Shown: positions 46,401-58,400 of the stretch, piece after piece
Layout: every line of letters starts with the position of its first letter
Position numbering within the stretch: position 1 is the first letter of the stretch
NCBI GenBank assembly: GCA_029168955.1
Contig: JAPDOI010000425.1
Coordinates: 374,501-438,500, forward strand
Source of the DNA: Aplectana chamaeleonis
Lineage: Eukaryota > Nematoda > Chromadorea > Rhabditida > Cosmocercidae
Reading direction: 5' to 3'
Length of the DNA stretch: 64,000 nucleotides
Notes under the pieces: model-generated
The model's input: the letters and a program-made list of their open reading frames with translations, nothing else
What the model was told of the DNA's origin: nothing
Databases searched by the model: none
Program-made: the position numbers and the translations under genes

Positions 46401-49400
46401 AGATATAATATCTTAACACAAACCTATTCCACTGTTCATTGAGTTCACGCTGAAGGTCATAGATCTGCTCAGCGGCCTCAGGATGACTCTGACGTAGGCG
46501 ATTTGCCTGAATATATAGATATTAAGGACAAGCATAGACAAGACAGAGCGTGAGGAATCAAAGCAATACCTTCTCGTCAAGACTCTTGATCTTATCGCCA
46601 AGAGCAGCCAGATCTCTCTCAACACCTTCATGCTTGCGCTGAAGAGCTTGGACGGAACGAAGATCACGACCAAAATCATCAGAGTCAAGAGCATCATCCT
46701 TCTCCTGAATCCAGTCTCTGGTTTCATCAACGTCACGGTGGAAGCGCTGGACTTCATGAGCAGAGCCGAGTTGCTGCTCGCGCTGTTCCGTCTGCTCTTC
46801 GAGGGCGCGCCACCTTAACAAATTGAAATGAGTTCAAAATTGATTAAAAACATTTCCAGACAAAGAAAATCCATACCTGGCGTTAAGATCCTCAATCTGC
46901 TGACGAATACGAACAGCTGTCTCTGTTTGACCAACAGAGGTGAGCGCAGTAGCTGAAAACAAGATAAGTATTCATTATCAAGCCATCTTATGCAATGAGT
47001 ATAAAGTCTGTCCGAACGAGAACGTCCGCCCACGCGGTCGAGGTGAGTGTTGAGCGGCCTAGGCATAAGTGTTTTTCGAACCTGTACACCGGTTATTAGA
47101 CAAATACTGAACATCTCAGTCAGTTTTCTGCAGCCGTGCGGAGGCTCACCCGAAAATAGCTTCGCGGCGCATGCGCGGCATGCAAGCCGACCGCGTGCGC
47201 GAACAGTCTCATTCAGACAGACTTCACTTCTTCGTAAATGCCAGTGGTAGGCACATTATTCGCAATCCTGTTTTCAGCGCTGGCAACGTGAGGGAAGGGA
47301 ATGTGGGTGTCCAAGAATCGAGTGGGACAATGCAGACTTTAGGTTGGTGGCATCCTTCTTCTTCTTGTTGTCAGCCATGAACAGAGCATCGCATCAGAGG
47401 CGTAGGAAGCTAGCCACCTCAAACGGCTTGTACCATAGATGTACCATGGATCCAAGATGTTCAACCTACGCGTGGTGGATCTGTGGAGTCGACGTTATGG
47501 AAACTCATCAAAAGGACATCAATCACTCCATGTGGAGTTTTTTCGTATTGGTGGCATCCTGAGTTCTTGTTGGTCAGTTAGGTCCGGATCATACTACCGT
47601 CGCGGCTATGCGTGAGAAAAAGCGGTATCGATCAATCGCCGCTATATTGCACATTATAGGGAATCCACTGTTTTGGTAAGCAGAACGACAGTTCCAGGAG
47701 TGAAATGGGAAGAGGTAATCATTCTGAAACGGTTGGTACCTAAGCTCTTCACCACTTGAACGCTGCGATTTTATCGCCTCGTTGACCCAATGAAGAACGA
47801 AGTCAATGTCATCGCGGCGATATGCACATTTGCTCGAAATTTCGAAAATGCGATTGAAAAGGGAGGTGTCAACCGCTTTCAAATGAATACCCTACCATCC
47901 CATGCCACACCAAAAACCACCGTTCTGCTCTTCAAAACAATTGATTCTCTCCAATGCACAATATCGCGGCGATTAATCGATACCGCTTTTTCTCACGCAT
48001 CGCTGCGACGGTAATATGATCCCGGCCTTAACCTTTGCAGGCGCGTTGCACGGCCACGATAACAGACACACGTGGGCACTCGAGGGTCACGCATTGTTAG
48101 TGATTAGCGGGTCAGTCTGTTGGACAACAGCAGTTGATACACTGTTGCTTGACGGAGGCAGCTAGAGGCGCTAACAGGGTCCTGAAACAGGTTCAAACGA
48201 AGCACAATACTCACCAATTTGGTTCATCTCCTGCAGACGAACCTCGTTCGCCTTCAGATCTCCCTTGAAGTCATCGAACTTCTTCTGGAGCACTTCGACC
48301 TGCTCCAAATCCGTGCCGATTTCCTGTTGGGCAGCGACAGCCTCCTGGAAACGATTTGCTGAACCACCATGAGCCAACAAGTAGCACACTACGCTCTCAA
48401 CCTCAACCAAACGACGAACAGCATCGCCTCACGAGGTCGGGGGGAAACTTACGAAATCAACTTCAGGAGGTAATGATTCACAGGCATTACACTACACAAT
48501 TTGTACCGTACCAGTAACTACAACAAATACACGTCAAATGAAGAAACGAAGCATCTGGTGTCAAGCAGGGATCAGATGAGAAGCGGGCAAGAGTTGCAGT
48601 CACATATGGTGAGAACCACTAGATAATCACCACAAATACGATACAACTGTTCGAATACAAACACAAAAAATGTGGAAATGAACTTACTTCCGCCATGTAC
48701 GTCTATACCGTGATGAAAACAGAAGAATAACTTAGTCATCAAGATGCAGTACAATATGAAATATTAAAATCTACGCCCAAGTTGAGTTCACCATGATGAC
48801 AATCGGGACTGAATTTTCAATTTGATTCAATTCTTCCTCTTGACATCCCCTTACCGACACCTTTCTGGCCCACTTCCGAAGCGCATCTCTGGATGAACTC
48901 AACTTTGTATGCTAGGGCAACCTTCTCATAAAAAGTGCTTTTACTCCTAAGTAAACTAAGGCTCCGAGCTAACATGCTATCGTTCTCAGTCGAGAATGCA
49001 TCATTCAACAAAGGTTGTGCATGTCAACTACCGAGAAAAATAGTAAAATTTCAACACTCACTCGGCTCTTAATCCACTCGGCCAAGTCGTTAGCTTCTCT
49101 GAGAAGTTGATATCCTTTGCAAGCCTCCTCAAGCTTCCTGGAAACAGAACCATCAATACATATAGATCCTAATCTTACACGATTTTCTATGTTTTTTTTT
49201 GCGTGTGAGTGACGACTGCTTTGGCGGAGATTTACCGAGCGCGCTTGGGCATGGGTGGTGTAGTGCGATGAGGCGCTTTCCCGGAAAGAAAATATCCTGG
49301 TTCAATCCCGCCCGGAGCCAAACGTTTTGCGACCGACTCAGCACCTTGTGTAAACATAAAGTCAAACTTGCTCAGATGAGTCCGGGCGGAGAAGCGACAA

Positions 49401-52400
49401 AGCGGTCGCTCATGGCAAAGTATAACAGCGATAAGGAGATTTTAACATGATAAGCCCGATATGCCGTACTTCGACCGGCTCAGAATGAGGGAGAGAGGCT
49501 ATAGATGCTAAAGTACAAATTCACATAGAACCACCTCTTGCGCGTTTCTCCAAGCATCATCAGACGCTGGTACTTGTCCTCGATCTCATTCTGCTTTCCG
49601 CCAATCGAGTTGACCTACAATGGTAAAATTCAGGCCTCATATAGAACGTTTGATAATATAAGGTAGTACCTGTTGCTGGCTATGCTGGTGGGCTGTACCC
49701 GGCTCGATGCGCTTTACATATGCAGCTGGTACGAAACCTTGGCGATCATTCACTTCGACCTGAACAAAAGATAATAAATTCATGAATAACTAGTTCAAGC
49801 TTTTCCAACAGCTACCTTCCACCAGTCCTTGTTTGAAGCATTCAGGAGCGTGAGGACGTCACCCTTCTTCATCGACACTTCACGAGGCGACTTCTCCTGA
49901 TAGTCGTAGAGAGCGAGAACACAGTCACGGCCTAAATACAGTTAATAGCTTGTTTGAGCCTATTTCAGACAGTAACGCAGAGCTAAACGAAGGCCAATGG
50001 CTGGTCGAACAACAACATTCCCGAAATCTGGTCTTGGTGGGCTTGGGATTAGTACAGCATTAAGCAGAGCCGAACTGACCCAAGATGGCCGCCGGCCCAA
50101 TCGACTACCTATGCCAAGATCGAGCGGCGCGTTGCGGAATTTTTCGAAATCGGAGTGATTACTAAAACTGCCAGACGCCGAAAATTCCTTTAGTAGTCGA
50201 GGTCAAGCGGATAAAACCTGAGCAATGCTACGATACCTCCCTTTGGTGAACTAAAATGTCGAGAAATGTTGGGATATCTTCACCAAATTTTGAATTTCGG
50301 GCCGAAATTTTTGCGCCCCCCCCCCCACCCTCGTTGCGAAACTTCGCAATCTAGCTTGACCCTGACCTATGCGCACCATAAAAAGCAATTCCGAATGAAA
50401 AATCTGGGACTGCCTGAAATCCGCTCGCAGTTAGACTGCTGTCCGCTATCGGACCAAAACTTCAACGGCTGCCCACGATGCGACCAACGAGTTCACATCC
50501 ACCTGTGATCACTAGACTAGAAATACCGAGCTGTGCCGATGGCCACAAGGACATAATATGCTTTGCAGCACTCATCTGAGAGTTCGGTCGGTCTACAGTC
50601 GGTGTGATAGAGAAATCCAACAGATATTATTATTTCATGCCCTTAAGGCAATCGGCACCGCTCGGTATTTCGGGTTCACCCCCGTGGTCATCAGCCCGGG
50701 CAGGCTGCGAACCCTGCGATCATACAGCAGAGGCAGTGGGCGCCCTCAGTCCGCTCATCGTTCTTGTCAAGGATATGCACATCAGCACTAACCAAGCTGT
50801 CCAACTGGCTGCTCCTGATACTTGCATTGAGCTGCCTGCTTTCTCAGGTCATCGATGGTGCCCTTGAAGGCGTCCAGGTCAGACATCAGAGCACGATGCT
50901 TCTTGAGCAGAGCCTCCGCTGAGTCCTCATCTTTGCCATAGTCAGTCGAACCAACAACCGGCTCCTTTTCTGCCATCCATGACTCCGCCTCATTGGCATC
51001 AGCCAGATACTGATGAGCCTGAAAAACAAATCTTACGCTGCATCGATTTCTGAATCACTTTAACCCTACCTGCAGGGAATCGTCAAGCTCCAGACGACGC
51101 TTCTCGGCCTTGGTCTTCAGAATTCTCCAGTTGTCGCGGAGCTGTGCGAGTTTGTCACGAATCTCCGGGGCGAGGAAATGACCCTGAACAAGGTTTGGAT
51201 TGATAGTTGCAAACGACGCCTGCGTGATCCTCCACGAGTTACGCACACCGATTCTATTCATAGTTGACCGCAGCGACTGAACATGGCGCTACGAATTGGA
51301 TGCTGATGCAGGGCGTTCGCGGAAGGATCCCGCTAATAGGGGGGATCGCGAAATCCACTACAGTGTATCAAAAATTCGCTGTGACCCCATCACCCTTCTT
51401 TGACAATTTTTTGCTTGAACCAAGATTTCCACTCGCTTCCATACCTGCTGGATCATATCCTCAGCAGCCTTGCAGACGGCTTCAATCTGACTTTCATGGT
51501 TAGCGATCTCAGCGATGAGCGCTTGCTGCTTCTTGATGAGGTTTTGGACACCAATAAGATCACGACCACGGTTGGTAGAGCCAGCCACCTGAAAGTAACC
51601 CTTGATGAGCCCAATCAACCAGAGAACGTGTGAGATTCTCATGGGTTTAACAACAATGTCCACAAAAGACCATAGAGCCGCAGACTGTATTTTTTGAAGA
51701 ATTGAACGAAATTCCCACGGTATGACACACAAAAACACGAGAAGAAGCCATTTCCTACCTGCTCCTTCTCACGGATCCAAGCGAGTTCGTCCTCAATATC
51801 TCTAAACAGTTGGTTGCCCTGTAGCGACTCGGCCAGCTTGTTCTTTCGCTTCTCCAGAGGCTCATGAAGATTCTGAAAGCCATCATCAAAACGAATACAA
51901 AGACAGTATGTATTGAATCCCTGGAATCTCAAATCAGAGCGGAAATACTCACATGGAAACGCGTATGTAAAGCTTCCTGCTTGCGAAGAATGACAGGAGC
52001 ATTGAAGTGTTCGTCATCAGCGAACTTCGTCGCCTGGAAACAACAGAATGACAATTGATCACTTCCTTTTGGATTCAGATTTATCACCACGGTCAAGCGG
52101 GGCGCTGTGTAATTTTCCAAAATCTGAGCGATCTCACCCATCCGACCGTGACTTTTCCGAAAATACAAATTTCTGCGACCCCACCCCTCCCCGAGGTGTG
52201 ACTTTTTAGGCGCTTAAATCAACAAAAAAATGTTAAAGTAGAGAGCCCTGAAAGGGTATATGGTGTTCAATAACCGTTAATTTCAATTTCCAATCACTTC
52301 CAGAAATTTTCATTTTGGTCCAAAATTTTTGCGATCCCCCTAACCTTCATTTTCAAGCCAAAATTTTTGCGACCCCCTCCCAACCCCCGTCTAGAAATTT

Positions 52401-55400
52401 CGCGACCCCGCTTGACCCTGCTTATCACTGTCTGTCAATGTTTCCTCACCAGACTCCTGATTCCATCCACACGATCCTGATGTGCAAGATAATCGCTTTC
52501 GAGAAGAGCAATCTTCTTCTGAAGATTCTGAACGGACACCAGATCCTTGCCAAAGTCCTCTGACGCGACTTGTCCCTCCAACTCGCTCAGCCACAGCTCC
52601 ACATCCTCAATGTTGCGGTTGAACTGCTGTTCATCTCCAGCTTCACGAAGCTTAGCTCCTTTCTTGTTCGTCGCATCCACAAGCTCATTCCATAGTTCAT
52701 CGACATCTTGCAAACGGCGACGCACCTGCGAATAAATGGTCGCTTTAGATGGGCTTCAGATGGCATACCCTGGGAAAACTCACGTCATCAGCTTCCGGAT
52801 GGCCGCTCTCAATGATTTGAGCTCCAGTATCATTGATCTCATCTAAGCGATTGCGATTAGCCTTGAGCTCTTGCTCGAAATTGGTGTGCTTCTGCAGTTT
52901 TCCACGAATGTTCGTTGGGTCCAAATAAGAGTCATCCTTAGCTGTCTTCAGCTTCTCCTTGATCCAGCTCTCCATTTCATCGCAGTCGCTAGAAAGCCAC
53001 ATGATGACCTTCACCAACTCCACATGTAATGCTAGGAGTAGCCCAAAAGCTGTTACACTAACCGATTGAAGGTCTGCTTTTTGTAGTTCTCATGTAGCTG
53101 ACGAGCACGATCGGCAGCGCGATCCATAAGACGACGCCTTCGGTCTAGGAGAGCATGACGTCTCCTAGAGACATCATCGGCCGCATAATGTTGACCCTGA
53201 AAACATCAATAATGCGGAAACTATTTTGACCCCAGCTACATAGGACCAAAAAAAAAGCTCAACACCCACTTGGATGAGTTTGGTGGCAAATTCATCCAGA
53301 GCATTGATTTTCTCCTCCTGAGCAGCCAACGACTTCTCAAAGTCCTGATGCTTCTTGATGAGAGACTCCACAGCATCAAGCGAATCGCCCAGATCCTGAT
53401 TAGCCAGGAAAGCTTCCTGCTTATTCATCCACGTTTCAGCCTGTTCTGTATCACGGTAGAACAGCTGAAGATCCATGCATTGCTCATACAGGATGCGACG
53501 CTCCTCCCAGAGAGCCAACAGAGCTGCCTTCTCCTGCGCCAAATGTTGGAGCTTCTGATGCACCTGAATCATGAATATAGAAAGATTTTCTTCTGATAGC
53601 CAAGCCTTCCTAAAAACTACAACATACCTCTCCACTCTCTGGAATTCCCATGTCAAGAAGACCTTGTCCCGAGACAGCGGTCTGGTTGAAGCTGTCTTCA
53701 CGAGCATCAATCTCTCCCTAATGAAATTACACATACGTTGATTGGATGTTTCAACCGACTGGCGCAATCGCTGCATCATACCTTGTGCTCCTGGTGACTC
53801 TCCAGAAGCGCTTCAGCACCAGCAACATCCTTGGCCAATTCATCAGCAGAAATCACAGCCTTCATGTCATTGATCCATGAACACAAGTCTCTGAAAAACT
53901 TCAGGATCACTCTGGGCTGATTTTGAAAAACTTCAAGACCAATTTAATCAAGGGATGCCCCAATCGACCCCAGAAACTTCCGATATCAAGCAAAAAACTG
54001 TCCAATCAAGCCCTCATTACCCTGAGGACATCTGATTGTGCTTAAAGAATTCCCATAATAGTTTGAGAAGGGTCTATTCGGACGAAAAATGTTTGGCTCT
54101 ACCCTGATGAAGCCCCACACGAAACCCAACGTGTACTATTTGACGCCGAAAATCTCATCAGGTTCAAATGGTGTACACGAAAAAGTGCGCAATTACAGTT
54201 AGAAAAGCAATATACTTGAACCAAAAATGGCCTCACCATATGGTTTTCTCTAGCGAAGTCGATTTTCACAAAAGGGACCTTGTGCCTTAGTTACAGACCC
54301 ACCTTTTCAAACCAACTCTCCAGCTCTAATGAATTTCATAAGAACCCTGTGGCGAAAAAGAGTCCGCTTTACTAAAAACCTTCCGATCCATTCTAAGAAA
54401 CCCCGATGCTAAGCACCATTTGTAATCCCGCAGCCGAGCGGCGGGACACTGTGCATTTCTGCGATATCGGTCACGCTGCGGGGCACGATCGATACTATAG
54501 GATTGCACTTCACTCGGCGGCGGAAGTGTGGACCACGTCTTGAGCAAAGAAATGAGCTTATACCCTCAAAACACCTAATTCGGTCCTGTAGACATCTGAT
54601 TTGACTGGAAATTTTTCCCAATGCTACCTGCAAGTCTCTAGCCAGATTTGGAAAACGCCCAACTCGTATTTATAAATCTTATTCGGTCCTTATAACGTCC
54701 CAAATAAAGCTTAAAATGACAGTTTTGTCTTTAATAGGATTTTGTGGCATGGTGTCTTATTTCAAAGACTATATACCCACCCTGGGTAAGCAAACACCAA
54801 ATTTGGGCAAAAGCTATGATTTTTGTATTATTTCGATTTAAAAACGTTCAAGTTGCCAACCGACGCAATCGACGAGCGTGTCGAGCGGCCGTCGCAAAAA
54901 CATTTTTCGGACGAGCCTTTCCACAGCTGCAAACAGCCGACTGAAATATTATTCACCATTCGTGTAATATTACCTCTAATTGATCAACTGTTCCGCAAAA
55001 TATCTTCGCGTCTGCAGCTCGACACGCACGCCATCCAGGGATGAGCAGAGTTCCGCGTTTCGCATTCCGAAACCCGCGATTTTGCGCAGTTTTGGCATTC
55101 CGCGTTCCGCATTCCGAAAACCACAGAAAACGCCGCGGAATGCGAAAATATCGGGTCGTCTGGGACGTAAGAAAACATTGGATAATTTCTGAATTTTTCC
55201 GCGTTTCGCGTTCCGAGAGCCGCATTTCCGCGCATTTTCAGGCGTTTCGCGCCCGATTTCCGAAACCCGAGAAAAAAATTTCTGTTCCGAAACCCGGAAA
55301 CCGATTTCCGAAATTTCCTATTTTTTCCGCTCCTCCCTGACGCCGACCGCATGGACGGACATTCAGATTTCAGAAAGATTATACTCTAATTCAGAAAGAC

Positions 55401-58400
55401 TATACTCAGCACGAGAAACCTATTGTTTGAGCCAAAAAGCTCCAATGAAAAAAATCCAACTATGCCCAACTAAAAACTTTTGAACCAAAACTGGCCCCGT
55501 TTAGCTATCATTGAGCAAAAGTAAATCAGCTTGGCCCTCAAAATCAGCATCTTGATCTTGAGCAGTAAAGGAGCTTGAAATTGAGTACGTACCACATGCG
55601 ATGAAGATCACTGTTACTGATACCATCAGAATCACTCGAAAGAGCGGAGGAATGACAAGTGGAGCAGGACCATAGCACCAGACTCAACTGTTAGCCTCGC
55701 CCACTTTGGACTAGTACCACCCTTCGGTCTCCACTAAGCCAGTAGTAACGGATTTTCGCTACACCAAACTTATGCAAATTTTACACCAAACCCATTCTAT
55801 AATCCTTATTTCGAGAGAAAAACTTTGAAATCAACACACCTGTAATCAGCCAGGAACCGATGCAGCTGCAGACTGCGATCAAGTCCCTCCTTGCGGGACT
55901 GGGCCTTCCTCTTCAGTGCATTCCACTGTCCTTTCGCCTCATGCATCTTCGCCTCAATCGCATCGGCACGATCCGGATGTGTTTCCGACAATCGAGCAGA
56001 CTCCTTCTCCAACTGCTGCATCTTGCCTTCAAGAGCAGCCAGGTCTCGTTCTGTACCCTCGTGCTTCCTTTGCAAGGCTTGCACGTTATTTAGGTCACGG
56101 CCGTAATCATCACTCGACAGAGCAGCATCCTAAAGAGAAAAGCAGCTCAGCCGATACCTAGTATATAAGGATAGGAAGATGATTCTAAACCGACCTTCTC
56201 GGCAATCCAAGCCAACGTTTCATCGGCGTCACGGTTGAAGCGCTGCACTTGGTGTGCTCCAAACAGGCACTCTTTCCTAGTAGCAGCAAGGGTATTCAGG
56301 CGATGCCATGCGTCGTTAACCTCGTCACGCTTCTGAAATTGATCATCTTCAATACAGGGAGTATAATGTTATTTTCGCACACAATAGAAAATGTAGGTTC
56401 TGTGTTCGACCACCGTCTAAATCCCTAGCAAAGTTTAACTACCCACGGCGACGGGAGGCCTGGGCGCGTGAAATTCAGGCAATGAGGCAATAGTGAATGA
56501 CCACCCGGCCGACCCCTGCGCGCCACATGCCTCAACTGTCCCCCCCCCCACCCCCTCAGATACGACTTTGCTATGGCACCACAAGATATTTCGAACGGTA
56601 TAGATCACAGATTTTTTTCGCGTAAGATCCGACAGAACGGGAGATTATGAAATTAATTGTATTACCAGATCTGGCTGCTGCCGAGGTTTCATGTATGTAT
56701 TAGACTGCAGAATTATGAACTTGTTGCCGAAATTGCCTAATGGCTCAAGTTGATAAAAGAACTCGTCCTTTGCAGAGAATCTATCATCATGAGAGTCCAG
56801 TCATTCAAAAACTCGAATTATCGAAAAATAATGATTTGAGTCTCTTCGAAAGGAATTATTCAAAACGCAGAAAAAACTGCTCAATGTAAAAAACTCAACC
56901 ATTCGAGAAGCAAAAAAAACTTCGTCACCAAAAAAAACTTGACCAATCGGTATCGGTCTCGAAATTTCATGTTACAGAAGGACCCGAATAGTCGTAACTT
57001 TCAAACTTCGAGCCATACAAAACTGAGCTACTGGAAACGTTAACATTTTGAATCAGTACATTGACGAGTTTTCGAAAAGCTTTGTCAATTACTCGACAAG
57101 CACAAAATCGAGCTAATTCAGAAAAAAAATTGGTAAATTCGAAAACTAGATAATTTTCGAAATACGCCTTCCCAGCGACTCAATCTCTTTAGTAACCCTG
57201 AGAGGTGAGGAAAAATCATGTTTTCTAGGAAGCACGACTTATCGGAAAGTGCAAAATAGGATTTATCAGAGAACTAAGACGTCGAGAAGTCCGTATTTCG
57301 AGTTTTCAAGAGCTCGGAAATCCGAAAGGCAAGAACTACAAAATACTTGAAAACTCAGTTATTCTTTGAAGCTCAAATTTCATGTTAGTCAATAGCTTAA
57401 AAAGTCGAGAAGTAGAAAATTCAAAGATACTCGAAAACTCGGTTATACAAAAAGCTAATAGTCCATGTTTTTTCGAAAAAAATATGGTTAACCGAAATTC
57501 GAAAAAAACTCGATTATTCAAACAGCATAACGCCGATTTACTCGAGATCTTGACCTACTCTCTGCTTATTCTAGAAGTTCAAATTTCGTTGGGTTATTCA
57601 GCAACTCGACTATTCCGGATTTTAGAGCTTCGAGTTATTCGGAGACTCAAAGATTTGAAAAGTTCAAATTTCGAGCAACTAACAAATTTAATACTCCAAT
57701 TATAAAATTTCAAATTGCTCAGAGGTTTAAACAATCGAAAAGTAAGAGTATCAAGTTACTCGAAAACTAGGTTTTTCAGAAGGAAATATTCCGAATTTCT
57801 GACTACATACATGAATATTCAAAAAGTTCACATTTTGAATTATTAAATAACCTGATTACTCAATGAGCTCAAATATCGACCCACTCAACACGATTGCCCA
57901 AAAACTTCTATTTTCGAACTGTTCAAAACCTGATCGATTTGGAAAGCACAAACTTCGAGTCCTTCGAAAACTCGATTTTTTGGTGAAGAATAGTATGGGG
58001 ATTCTGTTCCCACTTGCCTATCCACGAAGCCAGCTCGCGTGCCGCGCGATCGATCGATACAGGCAAAGTCAGAGGAAAACCTCACGAGCAAGCGTGCTGC
58101 GGGCGGTCTTGCTGTGAGGCGACTACGTGTGGAGAGGACGATAGCTCCACCCAATCGCAGCTAATTGCTCGCCAGAAACAAGAAAAAAGGTCACTGGTGT
58201 ACCTTCAAGAGATGTAAACATTGAACATGGCTAAATGCAAACCTTATAGATCTGGTCATGTTCAGTATGGCCATCTTCAACCAGCTTATCGGCGGCTTGA
58301 TTAATTTCATTGATACGATAGTGATGGTTTCCCAGTTCCTTTAGAAAATCTTCAAATTTACGCTGAAGCACTTCAACATGCTCCAGATCCATACCCATAT

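Larger units (their letters stand above)
46953..48214 (-). other. spc-1 intron 21 (1.26 kb) with two foldbacks
   Basis: Holds foldbacks at 47003-47222 and 47581-48029. Between them, 47223-47580 shows no named element or exon. Confidence 0.5.
53891..55839 (-). other. spc-1 intron 5 (1.95 kb), repeat-rich
   Basis: Besides the foldback and hAT element (54858-55370), the rest reads as degenerate phrases repeated at short intervals, such as TTGAACCAAAA(A/C)TGGCC near 54217 and 55480, and AAAACTT / CCAATC pieces. No exon is hidden here: the alpha-spectrin sequence is continuous across it. Confidence 0.5.
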
